Positions 34,250 through 41,838 of a stretch of DNA of 64,000 nt are shown here, in pieces (position 1 is the stretch's first letter; each line of letters starts with the position of its first letter). The DNA is taken from NCBI RefSeq assembly GCF_900188405.1, contig NZ_FZOF01000021.1, positions 105,878-169,877 of the forward strand, read 5' to 3'. Position numbers and translations under genes: made by a program. The notes under the pieces are model-generated. The model made no database searches. It was given only the letters and a program-made list of their open reading frames with translations, and was not told where the DNA came from. Source of the DNA: Actinacidiphila glaucinigra. GTDB lineage: Bacteria > Actinomycetota > Actinomycetes > Streptomycetales > Streptomycetaceae.

Positions 34250-34392
34250 TCACCTGAGGGAGGTGAGGAGCTGTCCCGTGCCGGTCAGGCCGGGCCGGTG
34301 AACCGTCCAAGCAGCTTCTGCGACCCGTGGCCCGCCATGGCGAGTCCCAGGGACAGGCAGAGCAGGCACAGTCCGGCGTCGTAGGAGTGCAA
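34250..34392 (-). pseudogene. DoxX-family remnant
   Basis: TTG 34392, with a perfect AGGAGG upstream, opens a frame reading HSYDAGLCLLCLSLGLAMAG and then HGSQKLLGRFTGP, the first helix of DoxX-type membrane proteins (usually GHGAQKLFGWFGGPG). After 35 codons it meets TGA, but in another frame the expected GLTGTGQLLTSL continues before a stop at 34250-34252. The remaining helices are missing. The intact ribosome site suggests the loss is recent. Confidence 0.6.
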
Positions 34393-34541
34393 CGGCGCCT
34401 CCTACAGCAGCGAAACTCTGAAGGCCGGATGCTTCTGCGCATTGCTGGGCGATAAGGACATGCGGACCTCGTTTCCAAGGAGCGGGGGTGCCGCCGTCAG
34501 GAGCGTCGTCGGTGCTGGACTGTGAGAGGGGGGAGCGGTCG

Positions 34542-34766
34542 TCAGGCCGGTGGCTCGGTCATGCCGTCAGGGCGCGCGGGTACGTTGAGGGCCCAGAGCA
34601 GGCCGTCAACGGGCCAGTCGGGGTTCGCGCAGAGTGGTTGCAGGGACGCGGTACGGACTCCGCTCCACGCTGATCGATCCGCCGGCGATTCCGGGACGGC
34701 GGCGTCGACGTGCTCCCGGTCGGGTGATCTTCCCTGCCTGGGCTTCGGGGTGTCATGCGGGATCAC
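34542..34766 (-). CDS. Possible small protein or remnant, unknown
   Basis: A 74-codon frame whose C-terminal half reads like real protein (SLQPLCANPDWPVDGLLWAL, then NVPARPDG), whereas other frames in this 460-base gap do not. A GTG two codons upstream of the ATG has AGGA before it. The family was not recognised; it may be the tail of a lost gene. Confidence 0.3.
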   Translation of the reverse strand: MIPHDTPKPRQGRSPDREHVDAAVPESPADRSAWSGVRTASLQPLCANPDWPVDGLLWALNVPARPDGMTEPPA

Positions 34767-34818
34767 GGATCCTGCCCTTCTGAGCTCCTGCGTCGTTGGG
34801 GAGGGAATGGATAGAGAG

Positions 34819-34830
34819 TTGAAGCTTCAA
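34819..34830. promoter_or_regulatory. Perfect 12-bp palindrome TTGAAGCTTCAA
   Basis: It sits in an AT-richer patch just beyond the end of the NmrA gene. TTGAAG-type palindromes are typical of promoters controlled by MerR-family activators, but no MerR gene is in the window and no gene starts just downstream. It may be a leftover of a lost gene. Confidence 0.3.
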
Positions 34831-34855
34831 GTCAAATCTCGCAAAAGGTGCGGAC

Positions 34856-35743
34856 TCAGAGGGTGCGACCCCGAGTCTGGCTGAAGAGCGATCCGATCTT
34901 GGCTGCGCCTTCTCCGGCGAGCCAAGTGTCGAAGTTCATTAGCGTGGGGTGCTGCTCACGCAGCGCCGCGATGTCCGCGCGCCAGCCGTTCAAGGAGCCC
35001 TCATGTCCAGTGGCCGCCCGTCCGCCCGGTTCCTTCGAGTCGCCGGGTGGGGCCAGTGAACGGCCGACGGCGCGGCTCGCCGCGGCGAGCAGTTCCTCCA
35101 CGGTGAGCTCGTCGCCGGCTATCTCGATCGCCTTGCCCACGTAGTACTCGGGATAGTCGAAAGCGAGCGCCGCGAAGGCGCCGATGTCCCGCACCGCGAT
35201 GAGCTGCACGGTGCCGTGGACCGGGATGCCGCGGATCGCCGCCCGCGCGCCGGTTAGGCCGTAAAGCGGGTCGGCATGGACTTCCATGAACATGACGGGG
35301 CGCAGCACCGTGGCGGGGATGTCCAGCGAGCGGATGTGCTGCTCGATCCGCCATTTGGCCTCCCAGTGCGGGACGCCGCTGTTGCTGTCTGCAGCCGCCA
35401 CTGACGAGTAGACAAGGTGCTCCACGTTGGCGTATGCGGCAGCCTCCGCGACGTTGAGTCCGCGCTGCAGTTCGTTCTCGGCGAAGCCGGGCGCAATGAA
35501 CGCGGGCTGCACGCTATAGACGCCATAGGCCCCCAGTGCCGCGGCTTCCAGGGACGCGAGATCGTCCATGTCCCCGCAGACCAGTTCGGCGCCAAGCCGA
35601 CCCAACTCCCGGGCAGCCGGTGCGGCCGGATCCCTAACCAAGGCCTTCACGTGCCAACCATCGGCAAGTAGGTGCCGTGCGGTGGCACCGCCTTGCTGAC
35701 CAGTCGCCCCCATGACCAGCACGGTCCTGGCTTGCGAGCCCAT
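34856..35743 (-). CDS. NmrA-like NAD(P)-binding protein
   Basis: A 295-residue atypical short-chain dehydrogenase. VLVMGATGQQGGATARHLL at about 8-26 is the NmrA-type cofactor loop, followed by VKALVRDPAAPAARELGRLG. YSSVAAADSNSGVPHWEAKW replaces the usual catalytic Tyr region with one typical of NmrA/HSCARG sensors, and LRPVMFMEVH is conserved. Such proteins bind NADP and act as redox sensors or reductases. A GGAAGGAGG site precedes ATG 35743. It is divergent from a TetR gene across a 120-base region with two copies of a 15-bp operator, so it is probably that regulator's target. Confidence 0.85.
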   Translation of the reverse strand: MGSQARTVLVMGATGQQGGATARHLLADGWHVKALVRDPAAPAARELGRLGAELVCGDMDDLASLEAAALGAYGVYSVQPAFIAPGFAENELQRGLNVAEAAAYANVEHLVYSSVAAADSNSGVPHWEAKWRIEQHIRSLDIPATVLRPVMFMEVHADPLYGLTGARAAIRGIPVHGTVQLIAVRDIGAFAALAFDYPEYYVGKAIEIAGDELTVEELLAAASRAVGRSLAPPGDSKEPGGRAATGHEGSLNGWRADIAALREQHPTLMNFDTWLAGEGAAKIGSLFSQTRGRTL

Positions 35744-35769
35744 GGCCCTCCTTCCGGAGTCCTCGCGAT

Positions 35770-35825
35770 CGGAGCGCCGCTCCGGTATCGTCTGAAGGGT
35801 TCCGAACATACGGAGCGGTGCTCCG
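35770..35825. promoter_or_regulatory. Twin TetR operators between the NmrA and TetR genes
   Basis: Two 15-bp inverted repeats, CGGAGCGCCGCTCCG at 35770-35784 and CGGAGCGGTGCTCCG at 35811-35825, lie 41 bases apart in the divergent promoter region. Six-base arms flank three bases. The second is identical to both operators at 37824-37838 and 37856-37870. Confidence 0.75.
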
Positions 35826-35865
35826 GTAGTCAAGTCGGCAGGTCCGCTGCTCCGGCTCGAATGAG

Positions 35866-36441
35866 GTGTTGGTCTTGTCGCAGGTAAACCGTGCGGACGC
35901 GGTCCGCAACCGTGAACTGCTCCTGGCGGTCGCGAGAGAAGCCATCGTCGAGAACGGTACAGACACTTCCCTGCGCGACATCGCCCGGCGAGCTGGCGTG
36001 GGCATCGGCACGCTGTACCGCCACTTCCCCAACCGTGAAGCGCTGCTCGAGGCTCTGCTCGAGTCCAACTTCGCCACGCTGCACGCGCGGGCCGAGCACC
36101 TGCTCGCCTCGTCGGACCCCGGCGAGGCGTTCCTGACGTGGTTGCAGGAAATGGCTGCGGGTGCGGCCACCTACCAAGGGCTGCCGGAGTCCATCCGGGA
36201 CGCCCTCGCTGACGACGAATCCCGCCTGCACGCGTCCTGCACCCGGATGAAAACTGCCGGGGGGCTGCTCCTGGAGCAGGCACAGAAGGGCGGCGGCGTG
36301 CGCTCGGACGTGTCACTCGGTGAGGTGATCTCCCTTGCCCTGGGGCTCGCATGGGCGGCGGAGAAGGCGTCGGAAGCCTCCGACCTGGCCGCCAGGCTGC
36401 TCTCAACGGCCACGTATCGACGCGCCGAAATTGATAGCTGA
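35866..36441 (+). CDS. TetR family transcriptional repressor
   Basis: About 190 residues. The HTH region AVRNRELLLAVAREAIVENG, then SLRDIARRAGVGIGTLYRHF and PNREALLEALLE, is a textbook TetR DNA-binding domain with recognition helix VGIGTLYRHF. The all-helical C-terminal part (AFLTWLQEMAAGAA, SLALGLAWAAEKA) would bind a ligand and dimerise. The frame opens at GTG 35866, but TTG 35875, 8 bases after GAGG, may be the true start. It probably represses itself and the divergent NmrA gene through the twin palindromes, and may cross-talk with the second TetR system 2 kb away. Confidence 0.9.
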   Translation: MLVLSQVNRADAVRNRELLLAVAREAIVENGTDTSLRDIARRAGVGIGTLYRHFPNREALLEALLESNFATLHARAEHLLASSDPGEAFLTWLQEMAAGAATYQGLPESIRDALADDESRLHASCTRMKTAGGLLLEQAQKGGGVRSDVSLGEVISLALGLAWAAEKASEASDLAARLLSTATYRRAEIDS

Positions 36442-36722
36442 GTTCCTGCGTGGAGGCCTTGGAGACGGCCGCGAGGGCGGGCGTCGTGGTCGGCTTACGG
36501 GGGGGTGTTCAGACGTGTCGCGCTCGGACTGAACCAGTGCACGTAGCTTCCTCCCAACCGAGTCGCCGTGGCTTGAGGCGGCCGACCTATGCGACTCCGC
36601 CCCTCTTTCCAAACCCGTAGCCGCCGGCCCCTCCCTGAGGGCGGCAGGCAACCTGGAAATCGAGCCAGACCGAGTGCGAGTCTGCTTGATGTGACAACAG
36701 GGGGATGGCAAGGAAAGGCTGT

Positions 36723-36746
36723 GCAGGGTCCAATGCTGGACCCTGC
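36723..36746. terminator. Convergent-gene hairpin
   Basis: A perfect 10-bp stem (GCAGGGTCCA with TGGACCCTGC) and a 4-base loop lie in the 365-base gap between the convergent TetR gene (ends 36441) and the dehydrogenase gene (ends 36807). It probably terminates both. Nothing else is visible in this gap. Confidence 0.65.
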
Positions 36747-36806
36747 TCGGCCGGTCGCGGCACCCGGCGGCCCCACTCCGCGGAGGCTGCGTTCCTGTGG
36801 CAACCG

Positions 36807-37715
36807 TTAGGTGAGCAGGACAATCTTGCCCCGGGGATGGGGGCCGGCGAGTTCGTCGTACGCCGCCCGGACCTGGTCAAGCGGATAGGTTGCGGCGATC
36901 GGCACGTCCAGTGCGCCGGTGGCGGCCAACTGGGCGAGGTCCGTGAGGATGCCGGAGGTCGCGGCTGCTCTGCACGCCTCAGTCTTTGCGCCGAGTCGGG
37001 CGGCTCCGGAGTAGTCGACGAGGGTGTTGATACGGGTGGGAGTCACGCCGAGGGCGACGGCGAGTTCAAGATAGCCGTCGCCGTGGGTGTCGATGAACGC
37101 GTCCACGCGGTCCGTGACCTGGCGCAGGCGGTCACGGACCCCTTCGCCGTAGGCGATGGGTGTGACGTCGTGCTCGGAGAGCCATCGGTGGTTCGCCGGA
37201 CCGGCGATGCCTATCACGTCGGCCCCTGCCCGCCGGGCCAGTTGGACCGCCAGCATGCCCACGCCCCCGGCAGCGCCCGAGACCACCACCGTCTCGCCTG
37301 GCTGTGGCGCGACCGCGCGTACGGCCGCGTAGGCCGAGGTGCCGACGACGAACAGCGAACCTGCCACCTCCCACGACAGCCTCGCGGGCTTGGCGATCAG
37401 GTTGGCGGCCTCGACGGCAACGTAGTCGGCGTGGCTGGCGTGCTGCCAGGTGAAGCCCATCACCTCGTCCCCGGCGGCGAACCCCGTCACACCGGGCCCG
37501 GTCCGCACCACGACGCCGGCCAGGTCGATGCCCTGACCCGAAGGGAGCGGGCGCTGCGCCAACGTCCCCGCCCGGGTCTTGGACTCACCGGGGTTGATGC
37601 CGGCGGCCTTTACCTTGACCAGGACTTCTCCCTCGGTCGGTTCCGGTGTTCCCACCTCCACCACCTGCAGGACTTCCGTCCCGCCATACGTCTTGTACTG
37701 CACCGCTCTAGGCAT
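36807..37715 (-). CDS. Zinc-independent quinone-oxidoreductase-like dehydrogenase
   Basis: A 302-residue medium-chain reductase of the QOR type. It starts MPRAVQYKTYGGTEVLQVVE, then GEVLVKVKAAGINPGESKTR and GIDLAGVVV. VVVSGAAGGVGMLAVQLARR is the NADP-binding loop (AAGGVG), and the C terminus LDQVRAAYDELAGPHPRGKI is typical. No zinc ligands are present. The family reduces quinones and enals. A GGAGC site precedes ATG 37715. It is divergent from a TetR gene, with two identical operators between them. Confidence 0.88.
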   Translation of the reverse strand: MPRAVQYKTYGGTEVLQVVEVGTPEPTEGEVLVKVKAAGINPGESKTRAGTLAQRPLPSGQGIDLAGVVVRTGPGVTGFAAGDEVMGFTWQHASHADYVAVEAANLIAKPARLSWEVAGSLFVVGTSAYAAVRAVAPQPGETVVVSGAAGGVGMLAVQLARRAGADVIGIAGPANHRWLSEHDVTPIAYGEGVRDRLRQVTDRVDAFIDTHGDGYLELAVALGVTPTRINTLVDYSGAARLGAKTEACRAAATSGILTDLAQLAATGALDVPIAATYPLDQVRAAYDELAGPHPRGKIVLLT

Positions 37716-37823
37716 GGCCTGCTCCTGCTTCCTTGCTGAGTGCTCTGAGTCCCCGTCCTGCTGGCACCGCACCTTGGCTTCGGCAGGGCCTCACGAAATC
37801 GTGCGTACGGCCCTTTTGACCAT

Positions 37824-37870
37824 CGGAGCGGTGCTCCGTATATTCTGACACATGACGGAGCGGTGCTCCG
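37824..37870. promoter_or_regulatory. Twin TetR operators between the oxidoreductase and second TetR genes
   Basis: Two identical 15-bp inverted repeats, CGGAGCGGTGCTCCG, at 37824-37838 and 37856-37870, are 32 bases apart. They match the operator at 35811-35825 exactly. Confidence 0.78.
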
Positions 37871-37926
37871 CTTATTCGTCTGACAACTCGCCGATCCGGT
37901 GCGTCCGACCCGACGCTGGAGGACCC

Positions 37927-38061
37927 ATGCAGCCCACAGAACGGACCTTGGCCGTCACAGGATCTACCGGTCGGCGGTACTTCATCGCCGTGCGGCAGGC
38001 ATTCGCCGCCGGATGGCAGCCGAATGCGATGCTGCTCGCATCGCCGGACGCGGCCCCATGA
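37927..38061 (+). CDS. 44-residue truncated NmrA-like leader, coupled to the TetR gene
   Basis: ATG 37927 has a strong GGAGG site. The peptide reads RTLAVTGSTGRRYFIAVRQ and AFAAGWQPNAMLLASPDAAP, recognisably the first beta-alpha-beta unit of an NmrA-type Rossmann protein (compare VLVMGATGQQGG in the gene at 34856-35743), but it ends at TGA 38059-38061. That stop overlaps the ATG of the TetR gene (ATGA). The rest of the NmrA protein is missing. It may now serve only to deliver ribosomes to the regulator gene, which has no good site of its own. Resemblance and overlap are seen; function is inferred. Confidence 0.5.
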   Translation: MQPTERTLAVTGSTGRRYFIAVRQAFAAGWQPNAMLLASPDAAP

Positions 38062-38759
38062 ATCGTCGCGTGTCAGAGCCGCAAGCCGTCGCGACCGCCG
38101 GCCGCGACTACAAGGCTGGGCCGACCCAGCCCAGTGGTCCGCGGCCCCGTGCGGATGCCGTGCGCAACCGAGAGCGGATCTTGGCGGCGGCCCGGCAGGT
38201 CTTCGTGGAGCGGGGACCGAAAGCACCGCTCGACGAGATCGCACGGCGTGCCGGAGTCGGAAACGCCACGCTCTACCGGCACTTCCGCGAACGGCGATCC
38301 CTGCTGCACGCCGTACTGCTGTCCGTCGTGAGCCGCTTGGCCGACCAGGTGGAGCGCGTCGCCGCGGAGAACACCGACGCCCTCACAGCGCTAGAGCGTT
38401 TCCTGCACGACGCCGTGGACGAGCGGCTCGGAGCGTTGTGCGGACTGCTGCTCGACAAGTGCGGGCAGTTCCCGACCGAACTGTCGGCGCAGTACGCGCG
38501 GGTGGAGGCCGCTGCCTGCAGGCTGATGGACATCGCCCGGCGGGACGGCCGGATCCGTGCCGACATCGGCTTCCAGGACGTGCTGGTTGCGATGTCCCTG
38601 CTGGCGCGCCCTCTACCCGGCACCGACCACCATCTCGCCGACGTCCACCGCCGTCTGCAGCTGCTCCTCAACGGCCTGCGCCTGCCCGCCCGCGAGTGGG
38701 CCGAGACCGCGCCGGCTCTCGCCAGCCCGGACCGTGCCCAACCGGACGAGTGCTCGTAG
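38058..38759 (+). CDS. TetR family transcriptional repressor
   Basis: A 233-residue regulator. After a 40-residue polar leader, ADAVRNRERILAAARQVFVE, then APLDEIARRAGVGNATLYRH and FRERRSLLHAVLL, is the HTH domain, closely similar to that of the TetR at 35866. The C-terminal helices contain LERFLHDAVDERLGALCGLL, a layout seen in SbtR-type regulators. It lies between the quinone-oxidoreductase-like gene (divergent) and the MFS gene (codirectional, 107 bases downstream), so it probably controls both. Its ATG overlaps the stop of the truncated NmrA leader. Confidence 0.9.
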   Translation: MNRRVSEPQAVATAGRDYKAGPTQPSGPRPRADAVRNRERILAAARQVFVERGPKAPLDEIARRAGVGNATLYRHFRERRSLLHAVLLSVVSRLADQVERVAAENTDALTALERFLHDAVDERLGALCGLLLDKCGQFPTELSAQYARVEAAACRLMDIARRDGRIRADIGFQDVLVAMSLLARPLPGTDHHLADVHRRLQLLLNGLRLPAREWAETAPALASPDRAQPDECS

Positions 38760-38866
38760 CCGGTCACCACGGACCCGATCACCACGCCCTCACCAAGGAT
38801 GAACACCCCAATACATCCCCTACTCACATATCTCAGTACACCTCCCACATATAGGTGGATCCCTCC

Positions 38867-40381
38867 ATGCCTCGCACAGCCGATCACCTCACCTCCGACC
38901 CTGGGCGCTGGAAGGCCCTGGTCTTCATCTCCCTCGCCCAGCTGATGGTGGTGCTCGACGCAACCATCGTGAACATCGCCCTGCCGAGCGCCCAACAGAC
39001 CCTCGACATCTCCGAGGCCAACAAGCAGTGGGTCATCACCGCCTACGCACTGGCGTTCGGCGGCCTGCTCCTGTTCGGCGGCCGCATCTCCGACCTGTGG
39101 GGCCGCAAGCGAACCTTCGTCCTCGGCCTGTCCGGCTTCGCGCTGGCATCCGCGCTGGGCGGCGCCGCCACCAGCCAAGCACTGCTGCTCAGCGCCCGCG
39201 CGGCACAAGGCGCGTTCGGCGCACTGCTCGCGCCGGCGGCCCTGTCCCTGCTCGCGGTGCTCTTCACCGACGCCAAGGAACGCGCGAAGGCCTTCGGTAT
39301 CTACGGCGCCATCGCCGGAGGCGGCGGCGCGGTCGGGCTGCTGCTCGGCGGGGTGCTGACCGAGTACCTCAACTGGCGCTGGACGTTCTTCGTCAACATC
39401 CCCTTCGCGGTCATCGCGGCGCTCGGCGCCTACTTCGTGGTGCGCGAACCGCACGGCAGCCGCAACCGCTCCCCGCTGGACATCCCCGGTGTCGTGCTCT
39501 CCACCGCCGGCCTGGTCGCGCTGGTGTACGGCTTCACCCGCGCCGAGACCCACGGCTGGTCCGACAGCTCGACGATCGGCCTGTTCGCCGCATCCGGCGT
39601 CCTGCTCGTCGCCTTCGCGCTCGTGGAGTCCAAGGTGAAGGCGCCGCTGCTGCCCCTGCGCGTGATCGCGCACCGCACCCGCGGCGGCATCTACCTGTCG
39701 CTGGGCCTGGCCATCATCGGCATGTTCGGCGTATTCCTCTTCATGACCTACTACCTGCAGGTCGTCCGAGGGTACTCCGCGATCAGGACCGGCTTCGCCT
39801 TCCTGCCCATGGTCCTCGGCTTCGTCGTCGGCTCCACCCAGCTCGGCGCCCGGATGGCCACACGACTGCCCGCCCGCATGATCATGGCGCCCGGTTTCGC
39901 TGTCGCAGGCATCGGCCTGCTGCTCCTGACGCAGCTGGACATCGATTCCTCCTACTGGGCTCTGGCCGGGCCCGGCCTGGCGCTGGCGGGCATCGGCATG
40001 GGCGCCGCCTTCATGCCGGCCATGTCACTGGCCACGTACGGCGTCGAGACACAGGACGCGGGCGTCGCCTCGGCGATGGTCAACACCTCGCAGCAAGTAG
40101 GCGGCGCTATCGGCACCGCGCTGCTCAACACCGTGGCCGCGTCGGCGACCACCGCCTACCTGGCAGGACACACGGCGGGCGCGGGCAATCCAAAGCTCCT
40201 CCACGCGCAGGGACTGGTACACGGGTACGCTCACGCGACCTGGTGGGCGGTCGGCATCGAGGCCCTTGCCGCCCTCATCGCCCTCGCTTCCGTCAACGTC
40301 GGACGCCCCGGCTCCGCGACGGTCGCCGCTGGCACCGATCGCGACGAGGACGCGGCCACCGCCCCCGCCGTGATGCACTGA
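38867..40381 (+). CDS. MFS multidrug exporter, 14-helix DHA2/EmrB type
   Basis: About 504 residues with 14 predicted membrane helices. MVVLDATIVNIALPSAQQTL in helix 1 and WVITAYALAFGGLLLFGGRI with SDLWGRKR (motif A) are characteristic, as is GGGGAVGLLLGGVLTEYLNW with RWTFFVNIPF (antiporter motif C region). Members export hydrophobic drugs, dyes or antibiotics using the proton gradient. GTG 38855 is an alternative start. It directly follows a TetR gene, the common arrangement for inducible efflux. The tail after helix 14 is acidic and cytoplasmic. Confidence 0.9.
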   Translation: MPRTADHLTSDPGRWKALVFISLAQLMVVLDATIVNIALPSAQQTLDISEANKQWVITAYALAFGGLLLFGGRISDLWGRKRTFVLGLSGFALASALGGAATSQALLLSARAAQGAFGALLAPAALSLLAVLFTDAKERAKAFGIYGAIAGGGGAVGLLLGGVLTEYLNWRWTFFVNIPFAVIAALGAYFVVREPHGSRNRSPLDIPGVVLSTAGLVALVYGFTRAETHGWSDSSTIGLFAASGVLLVAFALVESKVKAPLLPLRVIAHRTRGGIYLSLGLAIIGMFGVFLFMTYYLQVVRGYSAIRTGFAFLPMVLGFVVGSTQLGARMATRLPARMIMAPGFAVAGIGLLLLTQLDIDSSYWALAGPGLALAGIGMGAAFMPAMSLATYGVETQDAGVASAMVNTSQQVGGAIGTALLNTVAASATTAYLAGHTAGAGNPKLLHAQGLVHGYAHATWWAVGIEALAALIALASVNVGRPGSATVAAGTDRDEDAATAPAVMH

Positions 40382-40785
40382 TCAACAGACATCCAGGCAT
40401 CCCTAACGCTATGCGTCACGGCCACTGCATGCGGACCCGGACTGGACGTCCGGGTCCGCTGCGCCACCCAAACGGATCGTCGATCTACTCCACCGGCCTT
40501 GGAAGATGAACGACTCTTCGCGCTAGGCGCGAAGAGCCGGCCCGAGCTTTGCCGCCCAGACTTCAGGGTTGCTTGCGTACCGCGGTAGAAGCCCTCTTCA
40601 GACGACATGAGCAACGATGTCGTGTTGCGTGCGGCTGCGCCACCCATCGTGCGGTGCGGTCGCGAAGCCTGGCTTGGGAGGCGCCAGTACAGCGAGGTGT
40701 CGGGGTGTTCGGAGACGTTCAGCGGGCGGTAGAGGGGTTCCCCTGCCAGAGACGCGGGCAGGTTCAGAATCAGCCTCTTAGTCAT
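40231..40785 (-). CDS. Doubtful ORF with a strong ribosome site
   Basis: ATG 40785 is preceded by GGGGAGG at 5 bases, and the first residues (MTKRLILNLPASLAGEPLYR) look protein-like. However, the frame continues across the MFS terminator hairpin and 150 bases antisense to the MFS gene, where the composition becomes shadow-like. A shorter real gene ending by frameshift near 40550 is possible. The family was not recognised. Confidence 0.25.
   Translation of the reverse strand: MTKRLILNLPASLAGEPLYRPLNVSEHPDTSLYWRLPSQASRPHRTMGGAAARNTTSLLMSSEEGFYRGTQATLKSGRQSSGRLFAPSAKSRSSSKAGGVDRRSVWVAQRTRTSSPGPHAVAVTHSVRDAWMSVDQCITAGAVAASSSRSVPAATVAEPGRPTLTEARAMRAARASMPTAHQVA
40514..40536 (+). terminator. Hairpin after the MFS gene
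   Basis: A perfect 9-bp stem (CTCTTCGCG with CGCGAAGAG) with a 5-base loop lies 133 bases downstream of the exporter stop. Confidence 0.6.
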
Positions 40786-40867
40786 CTCTACCTCCCCATC
40801 GATACTGTCGCAGCGTGACACAGAAGCGGTGCTGACGTGCCTCAGCAGTGCGTGGCGCTGCGCGTGC

Positions 40868-41137
40868 CTACCCAGGGGTCCCGCTCAGCGGCAGAGACGG
40901 GTCGGGGCCGAAGTCAATGACCTCCATGGAGGCTTGTCCACCCGGAGGACTGGTGAGCACACCTTGGACCCGTACGGGAATGCCCTCGTCATGGCAGCGC
41001 ACCGCGACACGATAGACGGGCGGTGGAAGGTGCATCCAGACGATCCTGCTGCGGCGCTGGAGCAACGTCCTTACTCCAACGCGGCCGTCTTCGTCATCGG
41101 GCTGGCGGCTTAGGTCGGTGACGACCCCATAGAGCAA
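40868..41137 (-). CDS. Hypothetical protein, possibly the tail of a lost gene
   Basis: An 89-codon frame. From DLSRQPDDEDGRVGVRTLLQ through YRVAVRCHDEGIPVRVQGVL and ASMEVIDFGPD it reads like a compact beta-rich domain. The ATG at 41137 lacks a clear ribosome site, and similar composition continues upstream to the truncated tpg, so it may be a fragment. The family was not recognised. Confidence 0.4.
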   Translation of the reverse strand: MLYGVVTDLSRQPDDEDGRVGVRTLLQRRSRIVWMHLPPPVYRVAVRCHDEGIPVRVQGVLTSPPGGQASMEVIDFGPDPSLPLSGTPG

Positions 41138-41197
41138 GTGCTGCCGAGTATAGGTTCGGGTCTTCAGCTGCCTGGCTACCTTGTCGACGGTTTCGAT

Positions 41198-41356
41198 CTA
41201 GCGCTCCACGGTCCGCTGCGAGATCCCGAGCCGTTCGGCGACGGCCCGGGTGGTCTTGAGTTGTTTGACGAGGTAGCGGATCTGGGCGGGGGCTGTTTTC
41301 GAGCTGGGGCGGGTGAACGCGCCCTGCACGGCGCGGTCGAGACTGTCCCCGAGCAT
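41198..41356 (-). pseudogene. tpg: Truncated telomere terminal-protein gene (tpg)
   Basis: The frame from ATG 41356 reads GDSLDRAVQGAFTRPSSKTA and then PAQIRYLVKQLKTTRAVAER, LGISQRTVER, followed by TAG. Known Tpg proteins, which are covalently linked to the ends of Streptomyces linear replicons, begin with nearly this sequence (AVQxAFTRPxPKSAxAQxRYLVKQLK..LGISQRTVERY). The stop sits where the tyrosine codon after VER would be, consistent with TAC to TAG. The catalytic and telomere-binding remainder (about 130 residues) is not found downstream, so the gene is dead. Its presence suggests a linear replicon or plasmid-derived DNA. Confidence 0.75.
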
Positions 41357-41568
41357 TCCCACCGGCAGTCCGCTGATGTGTTCTGCAGGTCCGCCTTGGG
41401 CCGGTCCGCCGGCTGCACGCTCCTACACGGCCCGGCTGCTGGGCGGTGTCGTGTCAGCCGTTGCCCGGACTGGCCGTGGAGCCGATGACGGGGTGCTGAC
41501 CTCGTCTGGCGATCATGCCCGATCGGCCATGCCCTGACGGCCTGCTGCCGTCATTCGCTGGACCAAGG

Positions 41569-41585
41569 ACAAGCACGTCAACTAC
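41569..41585. repeat. Possible insertion-sequence end remnant
   Basis: ACAAGCACGTCAACTAC resembles the right inverted repeat of the IS4 element (GCAAATACGTTAACTAC at 30485-30501), with differences at a few positions. No transposase is attached. It could mark the site of an earlier insertion and deletion beside the broken tpg. Confidence 0.3.
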
Positions 41586-41630
41586 ACATGACGTCACCGC
41601 AATCGGCGCGACCTGGCGGGCCGGCAGAGC

Positions 41631-41688
41631 TGCGAGGCGTCAGCCGCGGCAGCCCCGGTCACGGGGCTGCCGCGGCTGACGCCTCGCA
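41631..41688. terminator. Perfect 26-bp stem-loop
   Basis: A 26-bp perfect stem (41631-41656 with 41663-41688) with a 6-base loop, far longer than other hairpins in the window. It lies 150 bases downstream of the Fic toxin gene (minus strand) and could be its terminator. The rest of the 41357-41838 gap holds no convincing gene. A stable structure of this length could also be a structural DNA element. Confidence 0.6.
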
Positions 41689-41838
41689 CAACGAATGCCG
41701 TTACCCCCGGCCGAAGCCGACAACGACACCGAAGTCACAACGGCAGAAGGCACACGACCCGGCGCCGGGGAAGCGGACCACGCGATGGTCAGCAACCCGT
41801 CCCCGCTGCCGCGCATTCCGCGTACCGCCACCGGCGGT

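Noticed and set aside
34856..36406. A 516-residue NmrA fusion protein
   Set aside because: The upstream half is antisense to the TetR gene; the true start at 35743 has a strong ribosome site and lies below the operators.
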